A stretch of DNA of 64,000 bases, from positions 90,123,920-90,187,919 of the forward strand of contig OX439036.1 in NCBI GenBank assembly GCA_949317995.1, given 5' to 3'. Under the pieces are notes generated by a model. That model did not search any database. It was not told where the DNA came from and was given only the letters and a program-made list of their open reading frames with translations. Position numbers and translations under genes: made by a program. The first letter of the stretch is position 1, and each line of letters opens with the position of its first letter. Origin of the DNA: Acholoe squamosa (taxonomy: Eukaryota; Annelida; Polychaeta; Phyllodocida; Polynoidae). Shown one piece after another: positions 46,470-57,621 of this stretch.

Positions 46470-46530
46470 CCCATGGCACAGTTGATAGACTGCAATGTTA
46501 TACTGATTCGAATCCAGTCTTTCAGGTCTG
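46470..46530 (+). repeat. tRNA-like Pol III promoter remnant
   Basis: TGGCACAGTTGATAGA is A-box-like and TGATTCGAATCCAG is an almost perfect B box, about 30 bp apart. No closed acceptor stem. Probably a SINE head or decayed tRNA. Confidence 0.45.
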
Positions 46531-46544
46531 TGAAACATGGAGTT

Positions 46545-46690
46545 TTTGGCTGAAAATTCCCTAACAAGGTTGGACTTTCGAGGATAAAATCTCCCTAACA
46601 AGGGTAAGAGCTGTCAGAGGCCCAGCCGCACACCCCCGTCAAAATAAATTCAAGTGCCCCCCCCCGGGACATATGGGTGCTCAAAATTTT
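46545..46690. mobile_element. MITE family Z, partial copy
   Basis: CCCTAACAAGG and CCCTAACAAGGGTAAG units, then GGCCCAGCCGCACACCCCC and AAGTGCCCCCCCCCGGG, i.e. the family Z right end. Confidence 0.65.
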
Positions 46691-46743
46691 TAGGACGTCA
46701 CATCGTCACTTTTTAGGAAGGATGGCGCGTCACTCTGTCACTT

Positions 46744-47175
46744 TTTACCCCGGGGGGGCACTTCAATTTTTTTTTATATGGGTGTGTGGCTGAACCCCCG
46801 ACTAACCTTACCCTTGCTAGGGCCCTCAATCACGGGTTTTTTCTTCAAAACCCTACCCTTGCTAGGGAACTTTAGTCTTAGATTTTGCTCAAAATATCTT
46901 AAATTGACCTTATTTGGGAGAAGATTTAAATTTTGTTCATGCTATTTTCATGAAAACTAGGAAAATATTCATGAAAATTTCAGAATTTTCCACCTGAATC
47001 GGGGTATTTTGCTGAAAGTTGACCCTTGCTAGGGACATTTTGCTCAAAAGTATACCCTTGCTAGGGACATTTTGGTCTGAAACCAGAGGCTTGGTAGGGA
47101 CATTTGGCTAAAAAAAGTACCCTTGCCAGCCGCACATATGTGTATGTCCAACATAGGGAGTGCCCCCCCCTCCCG
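46744..47175. mobile_element. MITE family Z, copy 2
   Basis: GGGGGGGCACTTCAATTTTT and GGGTGTGTGGCTGAACCC on the left; CAGCCGCACATATGTGTATG and GGGAGTGCCCCCC on the right. At least four CCTTGCTAGGG units lie between. Confidence 0.85.
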
Positions 47176-47524
47176 CTTTTTACATACCGGGTATTCAGAG
47201 TTAGCAGGTTGTCACATGGGCGCGGCCATTACTGGAGCTTATCACCAGCGAGTTCTACTGATAACACCTACCAGAAGGGTACCAGTTGGCCCCCAAAGGA
47301 CCGCAGTGAATAGATTGGGGTTCTCTCATTGGCTAATAATTAAACCTGCTAAGTCCGTATAGGCCTATGCCAATGTACTGGGAACTTTTGCTAGTGTCGC
47401 CGTCCGTCACTTTTTCATGAGCGTCACGATGGGCAGCCAACGTTGGTCGGGCCAACGTTGGCAAATTTTTGTGTGCTACCTGGGTCCTGGGTATAGGCAC
47501 TGTCTTTTCCGGATCTTTTCCTAT

Positions 47525-47650
47525 TCGGGGCTGTGTACAAATGACGTCATGCATTTTTGGACCATTTTTGACCCCCCCTCCCCCCTTGTCATGTTTCGTC
47601 ATACAACACTTAACCCCCCCCTCAGCATGACGACATGCAGAGAGATACCC
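47525..47650. mobile_element. G-tract MITE, GGGGCTGTGTACAAATGACG group, copy 1
   Basis: Starts GGGGCTGTGTACAAATGACG with TCATGCA next, then TTTTTGGACCATTTTTGACC and C-runs. The right border is decayed (GCATGACGACATGCAG). Confidence 0.65.
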
Positions 47651-48197
47651 CCCCAAGTGCATGAATAGTGAAGGCCTATAGGCTATAAACAAATTAAAAT
47701 ACGGCCGATTGAGGTTACGCGATGCTGTATTATCGCCCACGCGCTGGCAGAATTCCGGTCCAGTGCCATTGGCCAGACCAGGTCACATGACTGACCTACT
47801 TATGGTAATTAGCAGGAACCCTCCCTGAACAGAGTGTATTATGGGAAACCTCAATAGGGCCTATGGTTCAAAGGGACATATAGTGGGTGTGAATTTGCAA
47901 TAAAGGATAAGATACAAGCAAAGTGAAAAAAGAACTAGCACTGATCAACAAATGAACAGAGAAACATGCCAAACACTGTCAGCTTATATAATGTATGGGT
48001 CCCTATATGCAGGATGTACCATTTCCATGCCTTATAGTTATACACGGAGTACTATGGTAGTGATCATACAAAAGTATTTCCTGTGACAAAAGGGCTTAAA
48101 AACTGTCTTGATCAATAGTTCAATACAGTTAATAGTCTGCCTTCTTTGCAGCGAAAGCTGTACACTTGTCAGCGAAGAGAAAATCGAGAACAGTTAT
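47651..48197. other. Non-coding stretch, no gene seen
   Basis: No coding-like frame and no repeat ends. Confidence 0.5.
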
Positions 48198-48494
48198 TAC
48201 CGTAATCTCCCGTGTATAAGGCATGTCTTATACGGGGGGTTTTAGTTCTCATTGGATCCACAAGGGGGACACCAAGACCTTTCTTTTGATATCTTGCATG
48301 CCCCCTTGGTGATAATGGGACAAAATGGGGCCCAGGAGGACCCAAGGTGGCCCAAGCTACCCATAGGTTTTTGAATTTTGAAAATTCATTCAGTAGAACC
48401 AAAGTTATGAATTTTTCATTTTTTTTGAGAGTTTTCCAAAACTCTAGGTGCGCCTTATACGCGGGCTACGCCTTGTACGCGAGAGATTACGGTA
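48198..48494. mobile_element. MITE, TACCGTAATCTC family, type A copy 2
   Basis: TACCGTAATCTCCCGTGTAT at the left and ACGCGAGAGATTACGGTA at the right, TA on both sides. The interior is almost the same as 61458-61752. Confidence 0.9.
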
Positions 48495-50365
48495 TTAAGG
48501 ATCATATAGTTCAAGAGCTTGAATATATTGATATATTGAATGTATTGATTTAATCTGTAACTTGAACCATATACAAGTGTACTAGAAATAGGTTTCAGGC
48601 AGAACACTCTGAATTTAGTGAGTGGCCCAATAGAAAAAGAAATCTCAGAAAGCATCACAAATTCTCAGGAGACCATGATTGCAATCATAGTTCCAATTTA
48701 TGATCTTACAAAGCAATTAATCGAGTCACCTCAGCATTTTACTGTAGAATCTGCAAATAAGGTGAGTCCGATAGAGTTCCATTCAGAAAAAGATGTGGAG
48801 AACAAGTTTGGGGGGAGGTCCCCTTTACATCCCCCCAAGCATCCCCTCAGTGAAAATAGCAACAGGGTGGTGAAGAGCTCCAGGGGAGTGCTCTTTATTT
48901 ATCAACAGTGGGATTTCGGGAGGGGGTGGATTGGGGGAGGAGCAAAATAATTTTGACACCTCAAGGAGGGAGGGGGGAAATATCACACCTTTACCTTTTT
49001 CAAAAAGAAGCCTGTGGAATACTATGAAGGCAGCAGCAGTTCAGGGGTATTTTAGATGCATCATTTTAGATCCTGAGGGTAGGCACTGAAATACATCCAG
49101 TATGTGAGTCTGCTGCAGTAGAGGTGTGAAACTGTGATAAAGCTGAAACTGGGTAGTTTTAAACTCTCCTTTCTTTGCAAGCTTATTCTGAAGCTATTTA
49201 CTAGAGGATCTTTACAAACAAGGGTTCATTTTAACAGGCTTGGCTAGACCTTTAAAATGAATATTTTTTGTACAAGGTTGAATGCAGGGAATTTTACCTT
49301 TGACCCCATTGAAGTTCAACCAAAAGTTTAGAATCATTTTATGATGAGAAGATCACTGAGCACCTAAAAATAAATGGTTCCCACCTGTTCTATGGATAAA
49401 AATCATCTAGAAAATGTCTAGCTTTTCTTTTTCTAAGGGGCTGCAGTATGTTTGACAGACCCTGCAAACTTTTTGGGCGAGATTATCTCTGGACACTTGT
49501 CCCAACCTCCCCCATGTTGGGCACTTACCTATCAATTAAGACGTTATTACAGCATTTTATATAGTGAGAAATTGATAGCTGTGATAAAAATAAGTTGTTT
49601 TGCAATTTAAATGAAGTTTTTATGACAATTTCAATGGAAGTTATGATCATTCAAACATCCTGAGTCAAAGACGCTATTCTGCCGTGGTTCTAGCTGTCAG
49701 AGTGCGCAGTTCAAGGGAAAAGATGACATCAAAAAGATGATTTTACATTGTTTGATTATGTTAAAATGTATCATTATTTACATTCTTGGAGGTATATCTT
49801 GCTTATCTGAAAAAGAAATTGCCCAAAATAATCATTTTAGTGATCTAGTCTACCTTGGATTCATCTTGCTTGATCACAAAATTGGATCCAAATTAAACTC
49901 TTAACTATGGCAGAATTCTGGGTCTGATTTGGTACCTTTGACCGGTCATAATTCCACTTTCAATTGACATAGAGACTTCATTTAAAAAGCAAATCCACTT
50001 CTTTTCTCAAAATCTATCTATTGCTCATTAGGTATGTGTAATGGGATAAAGTCTTGAAAAACTAGGTAAGTGCCTACTGAGGGCAGCAGTGGCCCTTTTC
50101 AAAAAGGGTTAAATTGGTATAGGTAGGATAGAGTAGTAGTTCCCCCTTATAGTGGCCTGGACATCACCTTGATTTTACACTGACATTGATGGCAGTGACA
50201 CTTATTGAGCGAGATGTCTGAGGAATGCATGCATGTAGGGCCTATAGGTACCCGTAATTAAATTTATGTCAGATCATCACAGATGAATGCATTAAACCTC
50301 CCTACCTTTACAAATCTTTTTACAAAAGTTTTTGATCTTGCCAAAACCAAAGCATATTGTGATTT
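48495..50365. other. Non-coding stretch, no gene seen
   Basis: AT-rich. A single arm of the GGGAGTG MITE family (GGGGAGTGCTCTTTATTTAT, then CAACAG) is at about 48885-48965. Nothing else recognised. Confidence 0.5.
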
Positions 50366-50485
50366 CTTGATGACATGATGTCATGCAGCCCATGACCCCC
50401 CTCCCCCCCTTGTCATGCTTGGTCATGGCAAGTGGGACCCCCCCTCCCCCCCTCCTGCATGACGTCATTTGTACACAGCCCCTTC
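50366..50485. mobile_element. G-tract MITE, GGGGCTGTGTACAAATGACG group, copy 2
   Basis: The right end is GACGTCATTTGTACACAGCC. The left is a weaker ATGATGTCATGCAGCC. C-runs and TTGTCATGCTTGGTCATG lie between. Confidence 0.7.
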
Positions 50486-50550
50486 CCCGCCGACCCCGGT
50501 CCTATTCGCCGTATTGTAACATAATTGTTTCCCGTCTAAATGGCAAAACC

Positions 50551-50696
50551 GTGCAGTGGCGGATACATGATTTTGAAAAGGAGGGGGCGCGGCCATAAAG
50601 GAGGGGGCGCACCCCCTAATTTTGAGGAAATGTTGGGGTCCAAATATCTAATTAAACTCATAAGTACTTGGAAAAGGGTCTAAATCCGCCACGCAT
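50551..50696. mobile_element. MITE with CAGTGGCGGAT ends, next to the tRNA
   Basis: The left GTGCAGTGGCGGATACATGA mirrors the right TAAATCCGCCACGCAT. It contains two GGAGGGGGCGC blocks. It ends only about 8 bp from the tRNA-Ile 3' end. Confidence 0.7.
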
Positions 50697-50700
50697 AAAA
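50697..50700 (-). terminator. Pol III terminator of tRNA-Ile
   Basis: TTTT on the minus strand, four bases beyond the tRNA 3' end. Confidence 0.6.
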
Positions 50701-50704
50701 GTAG

Positions 50705-50823
50705 TGCCCCAGGTGAGGCTCGAACTCACAACCTCCGCATGGCTCATAGCGCCGGGCCCGCGTAGGACGCGGGGAGGATACTGCTTATAAGTACGGCGCG
50801 CTAACCGATTGCGCCACTGGGGC
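50705..50823 (-). tRNA. tRNA-Ile(UAU): tRNA-Ile (anticodon UAU) with 45-nt intron
   Basis: The acceptor arms GCCCCAG/CTGGGGC pair fully. The D arm is GCGC-AATCGGTTA-GCGC. The anticodon stem CCGTA/TGCGG (one T-G pair) closes a CTTATAA loop with anticodon TAT. The T arm is GTGAG-TTCGAGC-CTCAC, with discriminator base A. The intron (50741-50785) sits after position 37, the canonical place, and the mature tRNA is 74 nt. An intron is the norm for animal tRNA-Ile(UAU). A box (TGGCGCAATCGG) and B box (GTTCGAGCC) are intact. It looks functional. No CCA is encoded, as expected in eukaryotes. Confidence 0.96.
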
Positions 50824-51406
50824 TACGACCAGCGAGGTCCGAAACGGAATACTTAAACCAAGGGAGCCTTATCTGGGTCACACCGACCCCGAATGATCAC
50901 GTGGGCTGTGAAGCATAATCTTGCTTAGGTCTCTCGTAGCTAAGCCTACCTGTTTTTTTTTTCTTTTTGACTCCCAATTTAGGCCTTTAGCCTAGTAGGC
51001 TATATTGTTTATATTGACCTATGAAATTAGGTTTTAGAATGACCAATTGATCATAGGCATCTCTTTATGATGCCCATGAAAAATGCAGAGACTTAATCGG
51101 GGACTTGTCTTCACTGAGCCATGGAATTAAGCTTTTGAATGAATATTGGCACCTAAAAGCCACCTAATTAACGGTCTACAGACTAGGCTTTTTTGGAACA
51201 AGCTCCAGACCAGCTAGTGGCCAATAGGGTAAGGAATATGTGTGTCTGTGTGTGTGGCAGAGTGGCAGAGTTCTCCCTTTTGAGTCTGTACATTTAGGGG
51301 CTTTTTTTTAAAACTGCACATGTATCTTATAGCTTCTCCTAAAGTTTGGGTCCTGTTTGTACATGTAGGCTAGGGTACATGGGTGTGGCTTATAAATATG
51401 CGGGAG
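50824..51406. other. Non-coding stretch, no gene seen
   Basis: No coding-like frame; a short TG-rich patch at about 51240-51260. Confidence 0.5.
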
Positions 51407-52388
51407 TTAGGGTAGGAAGGGGTAAAGATGCCCTTTGGGGTAAAAGGCCCTTTAGCCCTCATGTCTAAGGTAGTGGTTGTATACACCCATTTAACACTTG
51501 GAAGTAAAGATTACTTCAAGGAGACCTCTTTTGTAGGTTTTCATTATGATTGGAAGAGAAATAGTCGACTTATCAGACATTCAATATCTTATAACTGTTA
51601 AGATCATCATGTTCAATTTAAGATAATTAGAAATAAAAGGGTCCTGAAATGTGCATGGTTTGTTGGATAGCAAGTTAAAGGGGTTAAAAGTATTAGCTGA
51701 GGTGCTATAAGGTAAAAGAGTAAAGAGTAGGCCATACAGATACATTCTTTTTACGTAAACATTATCTTAGCATCGGATTAATGGGCCTTTTGGCCCATCG
51801 GTGTGGGCCTTTTACCCCGGCCTTTCGACATCTGGGGTAAAATGCCCCGCTTTTTGTCAAACTTTGAAATGGAATATTCCATGAGGCTCGCCTGACAACC
51901 TATTCCACAATTATCATACCTTGTCCCATCCCTTGATTATTGTGGAAAATATGCATCAATTGGGAATTCTTTTCTTAGAACTAGCTCATTTACATAGATG
52001 ATGGGGTAAAGGGCCCACTTTTTTTCACACATGCTTTATTGTAACATTCTATAAGGCAGGGCTGACAAGATTTTGCACATGAAGAACATGTTATTCCATC
52101 CTTTGATTAATGTATAAGATATTCCATAAGTAGCAATAAATTCCTTAGAAATGACAAAAACTTTACTTTCATCTGAATACTATATTTCATCTCTTGACTC
52201 ATTGTATAATACTACATAAAATGAGTGCATTTCCATGTACCTTTATAATGTTATTGCCCACAGTATCACAAGGCTTGTTAAATACTGTAGGGTGCGCAAA
52301 AAAAACGACCCATATTTGGGACGAAAGCAGCAATAAACATAACATAAACAGTTGTAAATTTTACCCATCTTACCCCACCCTACCCTAA
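51407..52388. mobile_element. DNA transposon family Y, copy 2 (inverted relative to copy 1)
   Basis: Ends TTAGGGTAGGAAGGGGTAAA and TACCCCACCCTACCCTAA. The interior is the reverse complement of the transposon parts of 34421-38459; for example 51505-51720 matches 36160-36390. At least four GGGGTAAAANGCCC-type motifs. It lacks the LINE and the retroelement. No transposase frame, so likely non-autonomous. Confidence 0.85.
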
Positions 52389-53130
52389 CGTTAGTTCCGT
52401 TTCACAAATTTCCCAATTGGACACTTAAAGCCGGCATTTCAATGGGGGATATATGTTCAATTATTCCAATTCAGCTTTTTTTCACTGTTCTTACTTCAGA
52501 GGTGGGTAATTGAATGGAACTAGGTATGTGCAACTATACCTATGCATTGCATTCAAGTTACACCCCAAACTTTGAAAGAAGCAATAGTACTGAAAATTTA
52601 TCCCCTTGTTGATTTTATCCCTCTTGGGTTAGAACTTAGTTGTCAGTAGGCTAGAGCTCTCAGAATAGGTAGAAAAACTGTAAAAAAATTGCCCGCTTCC
52701 CATTGGAATACCTAGGCCTAGGCTACTGGGTACCGTAGACCTACTGTACCTCCCAAAAAAGATCTGCCCCTCCTTCAATTTCTCACCCCCTCCTGCCATA
52801 ACAAAAAAGATTAATTGAGAGGTCTAGGCAGGTGAGATTTTATGGGGATTCTTTCAAACGAGAACGTGACGGAAATACAGGGGGCGCTGTCACACTGCCA
52901 TGATTTTGGGTTAAAGAATACCCTACTGAGGTTGGCTGGTAGGAAAAAATCCATATTTTTAGGTTAACTAGGGTGTTTTAGGGCAGAATATGGCTGATGA
53001 ATTGAGAAATCTGTTATTCTCCTTCTATCTTTACTAAAACAAGTGAGGTACCGGTAAACAACCTAATTCGGCCGTAATCCAAATTTTTCTCTTGCGTGAA
53101 GCACACAAATGCTTTAAAATATTTCCCTTA
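52389..53130. other. Upstream intergenic sequence of DHCR24
   Basis: No gene seen. A CTCF-like match (ACAGGGGGCGCTGT) lies at 52877-52890. Confidence 0.45.
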
Positions 53131-53753
53131 CAAAAATGGCGGACGTCGTGGTGACGTCACACATCGCCTGTGACTTCGCCATAACTATTCAAAACAGCGC
53201 AGAGTGCCAGTGTAAGGGTGTAGTGTTGCAATGGGTACGGTATCAACAATGGTTTAAGTGGTTTGTCGTCTACAAGAATGCACAGCAGCTTTGCTCCTGT
53301 TGAAAGTATTATATGAACCTAAATAAGCATAAACATGTTTTTCCCTACTAGCATCTCCGCTAACAGCGGGTAGCACAATTAAAAATATTAACAGTTACGG
53401 GGACTTACGCAAGACCTTCCGTTAGTTTGGCTGCTTTACGCTAGATACCGCCACAAGTTAATTAATATTTCTTGGAGCTGCAAGATGGCGCTTTGAGCGG
53501 ATGGGCAGACCGGGCGCTGGCCAATCAAAGCACCTGGCCTCAGACAAATTCTCAGTGCCTTTCATTTGGAACCCACTTTGCGGCCGGTCTTTTGGCACCA
53601 GGCCGATCTAGTCCATGGCGGAGGTTCCAAGAACTCCTTGTCGGGAGCTTGGTAAGGTGTGTTTCGTAAGCACTCGTCAGTAGCTGAGAGATCAAAAAGG
53701 CAAGCTCTAGTGCACCACTTTTGTGAAGAGACAGAATCACCCACAGAGGAAAG
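53131..53753 (+). promoter_or_regulatory. Promoter and 5' UTR region of DHCR24
   Basis: GC content rises sharply. Motifs visible: AAAAATGGCGGAC and CAAGATGGCGC (both YY1-like), TGACGTCA at 53152-53159 (CRE), CCAATCA at 53521-53527 (NF-Y type), and ATCACCCAC at 53736-53744 (one base short of a classical sterol response element). The ATG at 53754 has a purine at -3 and G at +4. No transcription start can be placed. Vertebrate DHCR24 is SREBP-controlled, so the SRE-like plus CCAAT pair is suggestive only. Confidence 0.45.
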
Positions 53754-53996
53754 ATGGACGTGAGCATCAACACCATCCTCTCCCTGCTCGTGCCGGCTGT
53801 GGTCGCCGGTTCTTGGGCGAAATACAAGGGATTGGAACACATTCTCATCAACTACCGATGGATCTTTGTGTGTTTCTTCCTCATGCCGGCCTCCCTGGTC
53901 TATGACACCTACATGTACTTTCGATGCTGGCTTATCTTCAAGATGAGCAGCGCCCCCGAGAAGCACGATGAGAAAGTCAAGGATGTTCAGCGGCAG
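53754..53996 (+). CDS. DHCR24: DHCR24 (delta24-sterol reductase / seladin-1), exon 1
   Basis: FAD-dependent ER membrane oxidoreductase that reduces the C24-25 double bond of sterols late in cholesterol synthesis. Exon 1 encodes 81 residues. A hydrophobic N-terminus (LLVPAVVAG) precedes YKGLEHILINYRWIFVCFFL, then PASLVYDTYMYFRCWLIFK and MSSAPEKHDEKVKDVQRQ. This matches the human order VRLKGLEFVLIHQRWVFVC, LPLSLIFDIYYYVRAW, FKLSSAP and RVRDIQKQ nearly residue by residue. The donor is CGGCAG|GTAGGC, phase 0. The start is fixed by the ATG with good context and by agreement in length with the human N-terminus. Confidence 0.95.
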
Positions 53997-54184
53997 GTAG
54001 GCGTAGGGACCCCGGCCGATACCCCCCCGGCCGGGCAGACTGTAGACACACTCGATTCGACCCCTCTATTCACTGTCACTGGCATGATCTAGACAGACTC
54101 ACAGAGACCCTGTCCCGGCCTCCTCACGTCGTATCCCCAAAGGAGGTCGTCATACTACGACTACTCAGTAGTCTACTGGCATCA

Positions 54185-54345
54185 GAGTTAGGTGGGGGGG
54201 GGGGGGGGTAGCCACTGGGGGGGGGGGTAGGTACCGTAGCTGTAGGTACCTCGGCGTAGGTACCGTAAGTGATCATCTTTTACAGTGGTTGGAGGGGGGG
54301 GGGCTTCATCCCTTGGCCCCGGGGGGGGGGGTATTCTTTTTTCAA
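54185..54345 (+). repeat. G-run cluster at the start of DHCR24 intron 1
   Basis: Four separate runs of 9-16 G on the coding strand within 160 bp, with GGTACCGTA phrases between. It has G-quadruplex and R-loop potential by composition. Confidence 0.6.
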
Positions 54346-55669
54346 CCCCACTGAGGTGGGTGGACAAAATAAGAGCACTCCAAAACATCAAAATTAATAG
54401 CAAAAATTGAAAAAACAACAACTGACCGAATCATGAAAAAAGTGACGAGGTAGGCTTTTTCATTTAATACCAACATGAGTCTTGACTACTTTTAGCTCGT
54501 TTATTTTCCCCAGAAAACAACATTCTCAAATGACGATATTTTTACAAGGCCTGTCAAGGACAAGGGTGGTGGTGAGAAACAAATCCCCCGAGAGTTTTCA
54601 AACAACCAAGCTATCGTCCAGATAGACCTAGAAGTCTTCATCAATCATTAGATACCCGGTATGTACTAGGGTATGATTAACCTAAAGACGACCGTTTCTA
54701 TGCAGGCCTTCATTTTATAGGTATGCCAGCATTGGGGCTGATATGAGCCTGGACTGCGTCATGGAAAACTGTGCCAGGCTTGGAAGGTGTGTGCAGGGAC
54801 AGGTCTCAGTGATTAGCTTATAACCATGGGAAATATTGGAGGGTTTAACTGCCTGAGAATTTGTACCCCAAGTACACAAAATTTCCTTCAATTTAGTGTT
54901 TGATTTTTTTTCACAACTCTAATTAGTTAATTAATTGTCACCTTAATTAGGTCAATGTAATCAATACCCCCTGATCAAATACATGAAGGAATTTAGGAAG
55001 TCATTCAAAAACATATAGAAGAGGTAGTATATGGTCTTAGCATCATCTCTGCCAAATATGAAGAAAATCTATCGTTGAGCACATAGTTTTCTAGGATCAG
55101 CAGAAATTTGTAATTGATAATTTCTGCCCAAATTAAGGGATTTTACTAACTTTTTATCTTTAAAAATTGATATTTCCACTTCTTTTGGTCAGAATGACCT
55201 GGGATGAACTGCATTGTGATGGCAAAGTTCCAGGCTTTCAGGGGATGTAAGCTTTTCCATGATACAGCAAGTTTAAAAATCAGACTAAAATAATGGAAAG
55301 GTCACACTTGTTCCTTCTTTGTACAGTTTAAAGTGATGACGAAAAAAATGCCTACTTTCGATCATGAAAACCACCATAACTTAATCAATTTTCACTTTAA
55401 ATGAAAAATTCCAAAAGCATATTATTACTAACATCTGCCTCTAAAGGCTGTGCTAAAAGCTAAGCGATCAGACAGCTTTTCAATTTTTAGTGACATACCT
55501 ACCTTCAAGGAGGGATTTGAAGTGGGTAATATCTCTTGAGAGTTTTAGGTCCTCAGACTTCCAAAAGGCACTGAATGAAAGATAATTGTTAAGGCTTTTT
55601 TGCCTGCTATATCTTGAAAATCCATGTGTATACTATATATCTAGTTTATCACCCTTACTAAGAACATTC

Positions 55670-55730
55670 CATTTAGTTCATTTTCACCTTGAGATGACCA
55701 CTTTTCACCTTGAGACGACCACTTGATACA
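55670..55730 (+). repeat. Tandem TTTTCACCTTGAGATGACCAC repeat
   Basis: Two adjacent 21-bp units. The inverted form (GTGGTCATCTCATGGTGAAA) occurs at 57785-57830 and again near 58415-58450, suggesting a larger dispersed or nested element across this part of the intron. Confidence 0.5.
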
Positions 55731-56406
55731 CAGCCTTTGAATGGGGCCATTTCCATTAAGCCCTAATTTAAGAAAAGAATAAGTGTTTTACATAAATATA
55801 CAATATAATGTTACTTTTGATGGTGCTGTATTGTAATGAAAATGAATGTTTTGCAGCAGTTAAATTGGAAGGGATATTTTAGTAAAGATTATGTTCATCG
55901 TAGTTGCCATTCCCACCCAATTAGAGGTAATAATCCTAGCCCTGTATTAAAAAGGCTTTGTTTTATGATATTTAACTCGAAAAGCGAGTTATAAGAGCCG
56001 GGTAAAAAAACAAGGGTTTCAGTGCCTCGATCAAGGTGGGAAAAAAAGGAAGGGCAGAATTTCAAATTTGCAAATACACTGTTTAATGATGGAATAAACT
56101 TCACAATTTGTACATGGAATTGAAGCTTAGAATGTCTATTTTATGATATGGAAAGAGTGAAGTTGTGTTCTTTTTTACTTTCTTAAATATCCTGTCATGA
56201 GTGCATACAAGTCATTCACAGTTTGTGTCCAGTCCATTTAAGATGCTTTTGGGACCCAGTGCTGAGCCTATGGGCTGTTGATCCATGTACATATCATTGT
56301 AGTGTTGACAATGACAATGATTTTATTCTCTAAACCTCATTAAGACACATGATATACATAGCTCCATATACTGAACTGAGTAACAGCTAAAGACTAGTCT
56401 CACATA

Positions 56407-56548
56407 CAGGGATGAAAGTCTTCAGGGAATTCCCTGATTTCAGGGAATTTGAAGTTCCAGGGCCCTATACATTCATATAGAAACCCATGTTTTTGGGCGA
56501 ATATTGGACCATTTCAGGGATTTTCGTGCTCCGTGACTTTCATCCCTG
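56407..56548. mobile_element. 142-bp MITE with 6-bp target duplication
   Basis: Ends CAGGGATGAAAGTC and GACTTTCATCCCTG, flanked by CACATA at both sides (56401-56406 and 56549-56554). The interior repeats TTCAGGGAATT-type phrases. Confidence 0.85.
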
Positions 56549-56737
56549 CACATATCCTTCGTATTTCCTAACTACAAAACTTATGTTTTTATACAAGCTA
56601 AGGCATGAGAAAATTCGGCTTTTCGAGCTACCTGCAATGCACATTGCTATCCTATATTTATCAATATCCACCAGAGTAACATTTTGCTTGACTTAGCATT
56701 TATGTTCTTGATGTCATATGGTTCCTTTGCATACTAC

Positions 56738-57621
56738 TAGGGATGTCATTGACATCCACTTTTTCCTGATTTCGATTATCACGATTTTTCGTCTCGATAT
56801 TCCGATATATCACAATATTTTGCTGGGCTAGAATGCCCTATTAAAATCCATTTTACACAGTTCATAGCCTAGTAACACTGTTCATAGCATATTTAAGAAC
56901 AACCATTGATATCTCTGTTGATTATAGCTCAAAGGGATGGGGTGATGCATAGTTCTTTTTTAAACAGCAGAATAATACCCGATTATATTAAACATGCCCA
57001 AAGAACATCCAAATTGATCACTAGAGAAATAAAGGGCTGGCTTTTAATAGATTTAGGACAAATTCCCTGTTGGTGCCCCCCCCCCCCCGCTGCCACCCTT
57101 TTTTGATATACATTATCTCTTGAAATAGATCACAACACTACTTATGTTGGCAGAATAATGTTCTACCATGTCAAATCTATATCCATATCAACATCTATAT
57201 TTATTGACGAGGACTATAGAGCAGTTTATATAGAAAGGTAAGAAACCCCCTATGCTGTCGTTTTCTGTGGTGTCTTTTGTTTGTTTGTTTTTATTTGCAG
57301 AAAAATTTGCAGAAAAATATTTTTGTCTTATAGGGAAGTTTGATGGTAACTATTCGTTTAATAAGCAGCAAAACTGAATTATAGCCTACATGAGAAAAGG
57401 GGCTAGCTATGTAGTTTGCATGATAAGCTTTAATTTGATACCAAACATGACCACCTTTAGTCTTTATATTTTGTTTAATGTAAGGGGTACAATATGTTTT
57501 CTGTTTAGAGTCCATTATATAGATCAAATTATATCGATATAATGGCAATGTTGATACGATTTTAACCATCGAAATATTGCCAATATAAATTTAGATATGG
57601 TGAATATCGATGACATCCCTA
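56738..57621. mobile_element. Non-autonomous hAT-like element, copy 2
   Basis: Starts TAGGGATGTCATTGACATCC and ends GAATATCGATGACATCCCTA. Perfect 8-bp target duplication CATACTAC (56730-56737 and 57622-57629). The ends and the ATCGATAT-rich borders match 26280-26930. No transposase frame. Confidence 0.93.

Noticed and set aside
51407-51416. TTAGGG in transposon ends as telomere-like repeat
   Set aside because: A single occurrence per end within TTAGGGTAGG; no tandem array.
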